Origin: Larix sibirica
Lineage: Eukaryota; Streptophyta; Pinopsida; Pinales; Pinaceae
Assembly: GCA_004151065.3 (NCBI GenBank)
Contig: NWUY0300009610.1
Coordinates: 22,997-44,525, forward strand
Reading direction: 5' to 3'
DNA length: 21,529 nucleotides
In this document: piece by piece, positions 1 through 9,817 of the stretch
How the letters are laid out: every line of letters begins with the position of its first letter
How positions within the stretch are numbered: position 1 is the stretch's first letter
Program-made: the position numbers and the translations under genes
Notes under the pieces: model-generated
The model's database searches: none
Told to the model about the DNA's origin: nothing
The model's input: only the letters and a program-made list of their open reading frames with translations

Positions 1-530
1 ATCCAAATAGCACACTTGCATAAAAAGTAAGAGACTGAAACAACTAGCTAAATGTTCAGGAAAATAATTAAAGGAATTGAATTTAATCTAACAGTAAGAA
101 TGTAAATAAAACTAATGGAATCAAAGATACATAAACACACATTCAAATAAATAAATCTACAATTAACTCTAAAAGTGCATCCTAAGTCAAGGGGCCTCCT
201 GCATGGGTGCACTGCAGGAATAAATAAACTCACGAATTGATAAGCAACAAAGTCTTTCCACTAATTAGCTCAAAATTACAAAATGGAGTTCATAAGGCTC
301 GAACTTCAAGTACAGATACTTGCTCTCTCTATTGCTATCTGTCTCTAACCTTCTCAGAGGATTGTGTCAGGTTATATAGAAGGTTTACTTCATTACAAAC
401 TAGTTACAACCATCAATCCTTGATATGTGGATCTTTGACCAACAAAATAGATGGCATGGTCTTAATAAATCCATTCAATGCATATAGTAGGAAATACGAT
501 CATAAAAAATATATCATCCTTAGTCACCTG

Positions 531-558
531 TGATTTCATGATTGACAACATGAAATCA
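531..558. repeat. Perfect 10-bp inverted repeat (hairpin)
   Basis: Arms TGATTTCATG (531-540) and CATGAAATCA (549-558) are exact reverse complements around an 8-nt loop. It could form a small hairpin in RNA or be the remnant of a palindromic transposon. No other evidence gives it a function. Confidence 0.6.
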
Positions 559-764
559 TGGATAAGAGTTCAAATCTAATATCGTGCCACCAGGGGATGA
601 CCATTGAATTAACTGAAGGATGTTGTGAAGGATCATGATTTGAGATCCAAATAGATAGAAAGAAAACTATATTGATTCATTTCAAAACAAAACCCATATC
701 TTTGATCTTAATCTAAAAGGCTTGAAATATCTCGACCAACGAGCAATCTCCACCTACAAGAGAT

Positions 765-1049
765 CTAGTAGTTGGAATGCATGTTGACAACATTGGAGAA
801 TTATTGGAATTCTTATAGCTTACTTCCAATAATACAACGTTTCTCTGTGGTTCCAATAGTTGAAGTGCATTCTACCAACATAGTATGATTATCAGAACTC
901 CTATAGTGAACTTCTGGTAACTCCCTTTTCTATGGTTCCGGTAGTTGAAGAATGCTTTTGTATTTTTAATAGCTTGATATACTCTCTGATTCCGGTAACT
1001 GGAGAACACTTGGTAACTTGAGAACATCTGGTAGTAACTAATTTACTAC
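765..1049. repeat. Degenerate tandem repeat upstream of a TATA-like site
   Basis: A motif like ggttccggtagttgaagaatgc recurs in decayed form at about 771, 859, 944 and 997, spaced 88, 85 and about 54 bases. It is followed by an inverted repeat GTAGTAA/TTACTAC at 1031-1049 and TATATAAA at 1066-1073. Repeated blocks just upstream of a TATA box occur in the U3 part of some LTRs, so this may be an LTR remnant; that is an inference. Confidence 0.4.
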
Positions 1050-1550
1050 CAAAATTTTTGTAGAGTATATAAAGAGACTACAAAACCTAGATATGATTAG
1101 CTAAAACCAAACTTATTCTGAAATGCATGCCAAAACACAAGAAACCATGCTTAATTATGAATAATTACCTTATTTGGCTTGATGGTGCTCAGATCATGAA
1201 AATGGAGAGTATAATAAGGAAAGGGATGGAAAAAATAGGTAAATATAGGTAAGAATAAGTTGTCTGATAAGTGAAAAATTGATCAAAAGTGAGACCCAAT
1301 AGGTAGTTGTTTTAAGAAGAAGTTTGATATCTAAACAGAGAGAGGGGATCTTGCCTTTGATAGCCAACATTAACTATAGGCTACGAATGAGATGGAAGGG
1401 TGTAAACCTTGTCTTTGTTTTCATAGATGTACAATAATACCATAAAGTGGAAAAAAAGAAAGTGATAGAAATTAGATTTGTGCTAATTGAATGTTTGTTG
1501 TAACATGGTTTTGAGGACCTTATTGATAAAATTAACTTGGCAATTATCCT

Positions 1551-1925
1551 CTAGATAATAAGGAGATGAAAATTGTGCATGTTTCCTGAATGAGAAGAAA
1601 AATAATGGAATAATTCATTCTCATAGTGTGTGCAATGGTTCAATAATAGTTGTTTAAGGACCCTGAAGCAAGTAATGACATGGTTGAAAAAGAAGCGGGT
1701 TACTATGTTGGAAATATTATTAAAGGTTAACATAGATTCAACCCACTTCATGAAATAACCGATAGCCATGATTATGTACTTATGTTCACCACCAGGTACA
1801 AGTTGACACTCCATAAATTCAATCCCCCATCTGCAGAAGGGATTGCCAATTATCATAGGGTTAAGAAAATTTGGTGGAGCTTAGACCTTGGAAGCTAGAA
1901 TTTGACAAATCACAAGAATGCAATC
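1551..1925 (-). pseudogene. Ty3/gypsy-type integrase core, decayed
   Basis: Read on the minus strand, this stretch matches the start of the Ty3/gypsy integrase catalytic core. PFCRWGIEFM stands where the family has PF-RWGIDFM, then HKYIIMAIGYFMKWVES where it has KYI-VATDYFTKWVEA, then LLNHCTHYENEL where it has SDNGT-F-N. The frame runs back to about 1925 through APPNFLNP, with one in-frame TAA near 1885. The expected catalytic Asp residues are changed: Asp to Glu in WGI-E-FM, and Asp to Asn in the second motif. The Asp just before YF in the family's -TDYF- stretch is also lost. It is therefore a non-functional relic, the enzyme that would insert element DNA into the genome. It shares strand and order with the gag relic at 2782-4180, so both probably come from one element. 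Confidence 0.75.
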
Positions 1926-2781
1926 ACAAAAAAGGGAAATAAAAAAATAACCTTCCTAAGTGATCTATTCAATTGTAGGGCATTCCTAAGAAGTGGCCAC
2001 CACAAGCATTATTGTGGAAATCATTAAGGANTAGAATATCTTCCATAGTTACATTTATTTAACAACTTCTACTTACTTCACTTGTGAGGATGAGCTCTCG
2101 TGCCACTATGAATTTGTGGACACTTTCTGCTCCATGGGTTTCCAAATAAATGAGCTCTTCATTGCTAAAATCATTTGCTTCTTGTCATGGTAGGAACTCT
2201 CTACTGTTAGGATGAATTAATTCTTGTCATGGAATAAATTCTTTATTGTTTGTAGGTGCTAATCAACACTTCGTCTATGTAACACCGTCAAATGTATGAA
2301 CTCCTTGGTGTGAAATAAAAACCACCTATGACATTCTACATGCGCCAACACAAACACATGTATGGATGTAGGTGACAACATCATCAACAATATACAGTGG
2401 TGGTATCTCCTAAAATTCAATTCCATAACCCAACATTCTCCACCATGATCATAGTTGCTGCTCCACACAAGTCTCAGGAATGCAATCAACTATTCACCAA
2501 AAAAAACGAACATATTGAGCAATGGTTAATTCATCCACTGTCATGGGGTTCCAAGGAACCCCCAAGGTCATTGAACTATGTGAACCAACCTCTGAAACAT
2601 CCACAATAAAGGAATAATCTTTTGCAAGATGGAAGGAAACAATAATTGAAATGGAGTTGATCTTGATGTCTGCATCAATCTGCTATCCTCATCGATAGTG
2701 ATGCAAACCTCCTCTATTGCTTTAGCACCTTAGACAACTATTACTCCTTGGGCTAGAGATGCAGGAAAATATTCATCTCCC
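1926..2781 (-). other. Eroded interval between gag and integrase relics
   Basis: In an intact Ty3/gypsy element, protease, reverse transcriptase and RNase H (together about 2 kb or more) lie between the gag zinc knuckles and integrase. Here only about 0.9 kb separates them and I could not recognise any of those domains; short minus-strand frames exist but are full of stops. A single N at 2031 marks an uncertain base. Large internal deletion is the simplest explanation. Confidence 0.45.
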
Positions 2782-4180
2782 TCATTCTTCACTCTCCACA
2801 CTCTTCTCTTTATAGTGCAGTTTTTGGGGTGAAGCTCTAGTCTGATGAATTCTCCAACACCTTGCTTCCCAATGTCCACTCAACTTACAATGGTGGCAAA
2901 ATTTCTTGAACTTAGTTGGAATACTTAGCTTCCCTTCCTTCTCCATTTTCCTTGAATTTGTTGATGGTTTGGAGAATCCACTCTTTCCATCCTTCCTTTG
3001 AAAGGGATATGGCTTGTTGCACATGGCTTGCTTCTCCCAACAAGAATTCACACAATGGCCTTTCTTTCCACAAAATGAAAATGGTTATGAATACCGATAG
3101 TTAACAGCTCTATGGCCTTTCTTCTTGCAACAATGACAAATCGGGGATGCCTTGCTTGATGTATACCTCTTGGTATTATTGCTCTTTTTATGGCTGATTG
3201 GTTTGCCACTTCTTCTAAATTCTAGTGGAGGATGATTCTTAAAGATCTTGTCATCACTCCCTTCTTCAATATGTCACAAGAATGTTGAGGAGGTAGTGGG
3301 TTGCTACCTTCGTTTGCTGCTCTTTCTTATGATGAGCTATCCAACTCTGTCACATCTTGTTCCTTCACAAAAATGATCTCATTGGACATATAATTTTCCA
3401 TTCTTCCATTGAATCTTAGGCCTTCATGCTTGGCCCACGGTGTAGCTACAATGGGGCTTGAGATGCATTGTCTTCTCTTTCCAAGTCCTTATCCATCGTT
3501 CCCACCTTCCTTAAGAGTTTGGAACTAATTCCTCTGGTATGCTTTTCAAATTCACCAACATGCTCTTGCAAAATTTCCAAACAAGGTGAACTTACCTCGG
3601 TGGTCTCACTCATGGTGCTAGCTTCAACAATGGTAATGGTAGGTGGCTTTGCTCCATAGTCCCTTTTGATAATTGCTTGTAGTTTTGTCAAGGCTTCCTC
3701 CTTCTCTTCCAACTCTGGCTGCAACTGTGAGCATCATTTGAGTAATCCTATATTCTTTCCAACTATCCAATTGAATGACCTTCTCACCAAGTTGCACTCT
3801 ATGCTTGTCCCAATATGTCATGGTTGCGGTGAGGGTGTCTTGGTGTTCTTCAAACTTCTTCTCTAGAAATGACAAAAATTTGGAAGGGCTCTCAAGGTGA
3901 TTCTCAATCTCTATCATCCTCTTGTTGAACATTTGGACTTGCTCCTTCAAGTGCTCATTCTCTTCTTGAAGCTAAGTATTGGTAGCCTTCAAGTCCTCCA
4001 ACCTCTCCTTGTTTTCTTTTGCCATGCTAAGGTCTGCACTGTTCTCTTCAAAGATCTGACATGTGGAATTTTTTTTCCCAGTTCCTTTTCTCTTTCTCTC
4101 CAATAATTTCTTTTTATTGGAACCGCCTATAGATTTCTCAGATATTTTCTAGCTTTTCTCTCTTCAAGGATTTTCCCATG
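2782..4180 (-). pseudogene. Retrotransposon gag-like relic: coiled coil plus three zinc knuckles
   Basis: The minus strand encodes a broken gag-like protein. A possible start ATG sits near 4180 in a good context (ACCATGG), followed by a basic stretch (KKKLLERKRKGTGKK) and a long coiled-coil region at about 4080-3625, rich in Glu, Lys and Leu (for example ENEHLKEQVQMFNKRMIEIE). A frameshift near 3730 moves the frame to QPELEEKEEALTKLQAIIKR. The C-terminal part holds three CCHC-type knuckles in one frame. Knuckle 1 (3097-3138) is CHCCKKKGHRAVNY, with its last Cys replaced by Tyr. Knuckle 2 (3040-3078) is SFCGKKGHCVNSC, with its first Cys replaced by Ser. Knuckle 3 (2857-2898) is an intact C-x2-C-x4-H-x4-C. 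In-frame stops include one between knuckles 1 and 2. In the family, such knuckles bind genomic RNA in the virus-like particle. The assignment to gag is good; the coiled coil is less usual. Confidence 0.65.
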
Positions 4181-4276
4181 GTGAAATCTTATTTCTTCTC
4201 CAAATACTGGAATTTGTGTCATGGATAAGGATATAATGACTAAATTGGCCCGACAACTAGTTAGAGTTTTATGTGT

Positions 4277-5090
4277 GGTAGCAGAGTGCCCATAGCGGGG
4301 TTGCATACAAGTGATTTTACAAGAAGTCTCGATAGAGATCCCTGGTGGAGAATGCTCGTGTGCATATGAAAATATGACATGTGGACATATTTGATTAGTC
4401 ATTGCAAGCTCGCAGTGGAGTTTAAAACAAGCACACCTAAGGGAAGTGCCAATGGAGGAACCCCATTATGATGATAAATGGAAGTAACCAACTGGTCATC
4501 AAGAGCCTGCAACAGAGTTAAAAACAACCATGCCTAAAGGAAGGGACAACAGAGGAATACCACAGTGATGACAAGTGACAATAATCAATTGGTCATCGGG
4601 ATCCTGCAACAGATTTGAAAACAATCATGCCTAAGGTAAGGGATGACAGAGGAACCTTGTCGTAATGACAGGTGGTAATAACTGATTGGTCATCAAGATC
4701 CCCAACAGAGTCTAAAACAAACATACCTAATGGAAGGGCCGATGGACAAACCTTGTCGTGATGCCAAGTGGTAGCAGTCGATTGGTCATCAAGAGCCCAT
4801 AGTGGAGTTGAAAACAAGCATGCCTAAGGGAAGGGTCAATAGAGGAACCCCATCGTGATGACAAGTGGAAGCCACCAATTGGTCATCGGGAGCCCACAAC
4901 AGAGTTGAAAACATGTTGTTCATTTTGAATCCCTGACATAGAAGTCCAATGGAGTGACAAGTGGGAGAACTAGATTGGTTGTTGTTTTTTGATATCGAAG
5001 GTAGCAATAGTGGAAAGCAAGAGGAGGCCTGAAAGATGAATTTCAACAGTGTATCAAAGATTGACACAGGAAGCAATCTAGTGGAGTATC
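4277..5090. repeat. 97-bp tandem repeat array
   Basis: The anchor ggtcatc, or a close variant, recurs at 4397, 4494, 4591, 4688, 4784, 4881 and 4977, giving steps of 97, 97, 97, 96, 97 and 96. Each unit carries the same ordered blocks: ggtcatc, agagcc, acagagtt-aaaaca, catgcctaa-ggaaggg, gaggaaccccatcgtgatgac, aagtgg. More decayed units flank the array at about 4277 and 5084, and a faint copy is visible near 5528-5570. Since 97 is not a multiple of three, the array is unlikely to be a protein repeat, and the short ORFs across it are by-products. It lies just upstream (minus-strand sense) of the gag relic, where the 5' leader or LTR of that element would be. Confidence 0.85.
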
Positions 5091-5599
5091 AGAGTCCACT
5101 AGCGGAATTGTTGGAAGATGATGGTTGGGTAGGGTCCAATGGAAAGCCCCGAGAGGACAGGTGGCAGAGAATCATAGTTAGATTCTCGTTGTGTGCATTG
5201 AAGCACAATTTATGAAAGGAAGAAACGAAATAATGACAATTAGTCACAGTGTTAAACTTGGTAGTAGTTTGGGGCTTCATTTCGAAGGCTAATATAGAGG
5301 TGCATTTTTTGAATACAGATGGTAAATCCAGATGGACCAATCAAATGATAGTAATTTGCTGACGCTTTAATTGCCATGTTTGTAGCTAAGACCAAGGGTC
5401 GGGAAGAGATGCTCCAAACCTGATGATGAATATATATCCAGTAGATAAACAAGATCGATGGCTAAGAAAAATGGCGCATCGCCAAGGTGCATGAGCCTTG
5501 ATTCCGAACTGCTGAGCAGTTGGGTGGAAACCACCATGATAAATGGAACCCATTGATTGGTAAGGACTCCAATTTTCATAGTTTCCATACCATCGTTGG

Positions 5600-6150
5600 T
5601 CGAGTCATTACTTCTTTCCTCTCATCTAGTCGGGTCTAGATGATGTCAAGTGATGCCACCTTAAAAATTTCCCCAATAATTACGAACCACTTGAAAAATT
5701 CAAATTTTCCACCCGACAATCAAATTTTCATTCATTAAAGGGGGAAATAATCCAAAGAGATGCTCATTTTTCTCTAAGAAAGAAGAACGCCACTCCATAT
5801 ACACACCAGAGAGTCTAATGCACATTGATGCACATGCCAGTTCAACGCCTCGATCAACATGTCTTTTCCTTCCCAGATATGCAACACCTAATAACCGAGA
5901 CAGAATCCAACTAAGACAGAGGGAAAACCTCCTATTATATATGGGAGACCAACCATCTCACACAGCCTATTCACTAGGGAATATATCTGGGTAGAGGTCC
6001 CCACAACAGGGCTCAACTAAACAAGGACGAGGACAAAACAGTTGCGCAATTGAAACAAAAAATTGAAACAAACAGTAAGGAAAAGCAGTCTTTGGAAATA
6101 AAGGTAAACTCATGACAGTTTCAAGAAACGTGAAAGTAGTATCAAGAACC
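5600..6150. other. Non-coding stretch, no gene recognised
   Basis: Short purine-rich and AT-rich sequence without supported ORFs. It precedes the TATA/AATAAA pair described next, so it could be the U3 part of an LTR, but neither border can be placed. Confidence 0.35.
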
Positions 6151-6156
6151 AATCCC

Positions 6157-6390
6157 CCTATATAAAAGAAATATTTAGATCTCAACATAGGGCATCAATC
6201 GATTTTGGGAGAGAAACAACTTTCAAGAGTGCAAGATCGTTGAACAGCCCGAAGGTAATAATAGACAGATCATGAGATAGATTAGAGACTCCAAGAGATT
6301 CTATCTCTCATTTTGTATTAGTAAGTAAAACTCTTCTATGTAATTCGATCTCCATTCCTGACCATGGATCTCATCTTTATTTTGAATAAA
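6157..6390 (+). promoter_or_regulatory. LTR-like core promoter and poly(A) signal
   Basis: A clean plant-type TATA box (CCTATATAAAAG, 6157-6168) is followed about 220 bases downstream by AATAAA (6385-6390) in a T-rich context (tctttattttgaataaaa). This spacing and order matches the U3/R part of a plant LTR. I found no TG/CA borders, PBS or target duplication for it, and a degraded host promoter is possible too. Confidence 0.35.
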
Positions 6391-6959
6391 ATCCATAGGC
6401 AGCCAACCATTTCATCATGTTCATAGTATATGTGTTATGTTTGTCTTTGAATGTGATTGATTTCATTTTACATGACCAATTTCTTTTGAATGAATGTCTA
6501 ATGTATTGAATAGTACTTGAAGTATTCATATTGTTTTATATGTTCGGATTCTAGCCTTCTATTGTCACAAGCTTCACAATATTAGATTCACCTCTTTATT
6601 GAACTGTTGAATTCTTATTTTTCTCAGCATGTTCTTCTTCATACCTTTGTCAAAATGTCGAATTCTTAATTGCTCGACATGTTCATCTTTTCATCTCTAT
6701 TAAATCACTGAATTCTTAATTTCTCAACGCATTCATGTCCCCACAAAGATTACAAGATTTATCCCTATAGATACATTGTATATTTCTAATTGTTTCCATA
6801 TACGCTTCCATCCATTCTTTCTAAATCAAGATACCTGAATACAAAGTGGGAGAATGCCTCTGGAGTTGAAAGTCTTACCTCATCTTGCCCTTTTGTCTAA
6901 AGTATTTGTAAAAAATAAAAATAAAAGTTGAAAGTTATGTTTCACATTTGAAAAGATTG
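6391..6959. other. AT-rich spacer, nothing recognised
   Basis: The only visible feature is a loose repetition of ctgttgaattcttatttttctcagcatgttc-like blocks at about 6604, 6656 and 6709 (ttgaattctta-tt-ctc). That is a decayed ~52-bp tandem repeat. No coding sequence was seen. Confidence 0.4.
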
Positions 6960-8047
6960 AGCTCTAAAGCTAAATATGAATATATTGATCTATATCATGC
7001 TCTGGCATAGTTCCAACAACAGACACATCTCAGGGGACAACAAATAGGAAAATTGGTAGAAAATTACATACATTTTAAGCAAAGAAGATGATTCATTGGT
7101 TTGGTCTTGGAGCCCATTAGGTGCATACTATGTTAGAATGAGTTACAAAGGCATGTTTCTTGATGAATTTTCAAATGAATGTTGATGGTGGAAGCCACTG
7201 TCAAAGTTGAAAGCTCCAATAAAATCAAGGAATTTTCTTTGGCCCTAGCTTTTAATAATAAATTTTTAACATGAGACAATTTTCAAAAGAGAGCTTGGCA
7301 AGGACAAAATCTCTCTTGTCTATGTAGGATGGACGAGGATACCACACAACATATTCCACTGAATAGTCCATTTGTAAAACAATTATAGAAGGAGATATAT
7401 AGTTTATCTAGAGGAGGGGGCCAATGAAATGGAAACTCACTGTCTAGTTGTTGTAAGAATTGGACAAGTGATCCTGCTCTAGAAAATCATAAATCTCTCA
7501 TATGTGTCCTTGCTCAAGCATTATGGATCACTCAAAATGAAATCATGTTTGAGAGTAAATCTATCTCTTCTCTAAAAGTATTCCATATATATATATATGA
7601 AGACCTTAAATAGACTATTGCTCAAAAGACTTCCTGAATAGCCAATCCTCTGGAGGTGGATAAGTCACATGCATAGGGTATTTTGATGGGACTAGCCAAG
7701 GAAAACCAAGTTCATGTGGTGTTGGAGGTGTCTTCTATTTACTTGATGGATCAACTTTTTCATTCAAGTTATTCCTAGGATGTAGAACCAATGATTGGGT
7801 TGAAATGCATCCATACTAAGCCTTTGAAATTGGCTATGAGAAAAATTACAAAAAGTTACAAGTCACAGGTGAATCAATGTTGGTTATTGAATGGATTCAA
7901 GGGACTTTTAGACTTTAGAACCTCACTCTTAGACCCTTGCTAGAAAAAATCATCGATGTTGTTGAGTTCTTTAAGGTAATAAGCTTCAATCATGTTCACC
8001 AACAATACAAATTTGAAGTTGATGTTTTATCCAAAGCAACAATATGA
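6960..8047 (+). pseudogene. Plant LINE ORF2 3' end: zinc-binding and RNase H regions, decayed
   Basis: Translation across three shifting frames recovers the C-terminal part of a plant L1-type LINE polyprotein. LVWSWSPLGAYYVRMSYKG (from about 7096) and NFLWLALNNKFLT match the reverse-transcriptase zinc-binding region (zf-RVT). They are followed by CLCRMDEDTTQHI (7318-7356), where the family has a C-x2-C...H-x4-C ligand set; the last Cys is lost. About 330 bases on comes the RNase H region, which cuts RNA in an RNA-DNA hybrid: FDGTSQGKPSSCGVGGVF (from 7682, with the active-site Asp in FDG), then GCRTNDWVEM, GESMLVIEWIQG and the C-terminal EVDVLSKATI ending in TGA at 8045-8047. Several stops and frameshifts (for example after ECxWW near 7176 and in NFLW) show it is dead. 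The reverse-transcriptase domain itself is absent, as in typical 5'-truncated LINE copies. Confidence 0.8.
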
Positions 8048-8559
8048 GTCTAGAGTCTAGAGAAAGGGTATAGTCCCCTCCAAGATCATGTATGATGATA
8101 GCGTATAGGCCCAAATTCTTTTTATTTTTTGCATTTCTATTTGTTTTTTTTATGATCTTTGAAAGTAGGTGACATTTTTTCTATGGGATATGTTTCGAAG
8201 TATCCAAGGATGAAAATATTCAAATGATGTAAGGCAAGAGCAAATTTTAATTTGAACCTTTTGGAGATAGGCAAGATCTAATAGACAAATCATTCATATT
8301 GTTTAGTAGACAATTTATTTGTTTTCTATTGCTATGCACATGCTGAATGTAACTTTGTTTTTCATCTGTTACAAAAATTTCCCTTGAAAATTTAAATTTA
8401 AAAAGAAAAAATGTAGCTTAATGTGTTCCATGACTAAAAATTGATTCTGGATATTTTGTAATGAACATAATTAATTTTAATATATAATAATAAGCCTAAT
8501 AAGTAATAATAAATTAACTAGTGACCTTTCAATGGTATTTATAACTTCAGTAATGCTTG
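8048..8559 (+). other. Probable LINE 3' UTR and AT-rich DNA
   Basis: Non-coding sequence after the LINE stop. An A-rich patch at about 8397-8411 could be the old poly(A) end of the LINE, but no target duplication could be matched. Beyond it the sequence is very AT-rich with nothing recognisable. Confidence 0.35.
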
Positions 8560-8655
8560 TATCAAACATCAAAATCCTTATAACAATTATATTTTAACTT
8601 GATGAATTTCTCTATTTTATCATCTAAGATGGATATTTTCTTAGTTATTGAAGAG
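8560..8655 (+). repeat. ~100-bp dispersed module, copy 1
   Basis: This AT-rich block (tatcaaacatc ... atttctctattttatca ... tattttcttagttattgaagag) is repeated in diverged form at 12318-12416 and 12455-12553. In all three copies the sequence a few bases beyond the module ends in ACA, as an LTR 3' end would, and this copy is followed one base later by a tRNA-Met-type primer site. It may therefore be the end of an old LTR. Confidence 0.55.
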
Positions 8656-8664
8656 CTTGAACAT

Positions 8665-8676
8665 TGGTATCAGAAC
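8665..8676 (+). other. Candidate primer binding site (tRNA-iMet type)
   Basis: TGGTATCAGAAC matches the usual plant retrotransposon primer site TGGTATCAGAGC at 11 of 12 positions. It follows an ...ACA end by one base, the normal placement. Reverse transcription of an LTR element starts where the tRNA pairs here. No intact partner LTR or polypurine tract was established, so it is a candidate only. Confidence 0.45.
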
Positions 8677-8680
8677 TTCT

Positions 8681-8905
8681 CCAATCCCAACCTTTGGCAA
8701 TGAACTTTCATTAGAGCCTTTCTAATCCTGACCTTTGACCACATATTTTATTAGATCCAATTTGAACCCAACCTTTGGCCACACATTTATCATTGTCTTT
8801 CTAATCCCAATTATTGGCCATATTGATTTTCTAGATCTGGTAAAAAATTCAACCTTTGGCCATTTCATTTCAGCAATTACCTTTGGCTTGTGGCCACATT
8901 TTTCT
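8681..8905. repeat. ~40-bp tandem array (about six units)
   Basis: The core acctttggcca recurs at about 8690, 8731, 8771, 8810, 8852 and 8879 (steps 41, 40, 39, 42 and 27), mostly preceded by tctaatcccaa. On the minus strand one frame stays open across most of it and reads as a loose ~13-residue peptide repeat (WPKVGF, WPIIGIRK, WPKVEFF). Whether it was ever translated is unclear. Confidence 0.7.
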
Positions 8906-9812
8906 TTCAATCACATCATCAAAGAAATTAGTATATCGTTATGCTTCCACTACCAACAATTGTAAGCATATAAAATCAAAATAAATAATAAAAAAAATGT
9001 TCTACTAACAAATGTTAAATACAAATTAAAAAATAAAATTAGGGAAAGAATCACTAAGAATCACTACAAAAGAGGGAAACAAATATTTGCAATAACGATA
9101 CTTAGTAAAGCGACAATGATAGTGGGGAACACCACTCTATAAGCTTGTCAATGACACATTTCCATCCCAAGGAAGAAGCTTTGTGATGATAGAAGCAACT
9201 AGAGACTCAGGGTTGAAGAACCCTATTGATTGAATAAATCATAGGTACAAACACATGACAACTAAGAACTAAGGACAAACATATCACAACTAATAGCTAC
9301 CAATCTACCTCAATCAAGCAATGGCATCAAAAGGTTAAGAACATAACAAATTAATATCATTGTAGTCATTTGAAAATATATTAAATCAAGAGGCTTACAC
9401 GACAATTTCATAACATTAGTAACAACCTTAAATTGTGGGTGTTTTCTAGATTACTCTGACCCCCATACTAGATTAATCACCTTATCTCTCACTAGTGACA
9501 AAATATAAATAAATTCCTACGAAAGCCATTTTATGGACCTTCACTTTGTATAATTGCCCCGCCTTAGGCCTTAGGCAATACAAAACACATCAATGGTTTT
9601 CAACGCACACATTAAAACAAAAACAAGATTAGTCATAAGGGAAGTGTTTTGCCATTTTGCAATTTCACACTAAAAGGTATCTGTGAAATAAACAAGTTTC
9701 CATCACATTTTTCAAAACGTGAAGCCACTACGAAGGAAATTTGGCCCTAAAACTCATGTGCCTCCATTGACTCACAATTCTTGATTCCATTTGTCATTGA
9801 GTCACATTGGCC
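8906..9812. other. Non-coding stretch upstream of the LTR element
   Basis: AT-rich sequence without recognisable genes or repeats. Its right end (through ttgtcattgagtcacattggcc) is the target DNA into which the element at 9818-12016 inserted; it resumes after 12021. Confidence 0.5.
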
Positions 9813-9817
9813 AAGGT

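Larger units (their letters stand above)
1..1340. other. AT-rich intergenic DNA, no gene recognised
   Basis: No coding region is convincing on either strand; the ORFs here are short and resemble no family I know. The minus strand has a TATATAA box near 375 followed by leader-like sequence, and the plus strand has TATATAAA at 1066-1073. Both are compatible with LTR or promoter remnants of the neighbouring retrotransposon, but no terminal motifs, PBS or PPT could be fixed. Confidence 0.5.

Noticed and set aside
237-533. 98-codon plus-strand ORF
   Set aside because: No recognisable motif, Ser/Tyr/Leu-rich as expected by chance; the opposite strand looks more like an LTR leader.
1350-1368. Minus-strand TTGGCTATCAAAGGC resembling a tRNA-Met primer site
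   Set aside because: It needs an insertion to match, no LTR end precedes it, and its direction conflicts with the integrase relic beside it.
2782-3138. Pararetrovirus (caulimovirid) coat protein as source of the zinc knuckles
   Set aside because: The linked integrase relic on the same strand points to an LTR retrotransposon; pararetroviruses lack integrase.
4593-5076. Minus-strand ORFs with repeated peptides across the 97-bp array
   Set aside because: The period is not a multiple of three, so the frame changes from unit to unit; the peptides are by-products.
4277-5090. CRISPR-like array
   Set aside because: The whole 97-bp unit is repeated, with no unique spacers, in a plant genomic setting.
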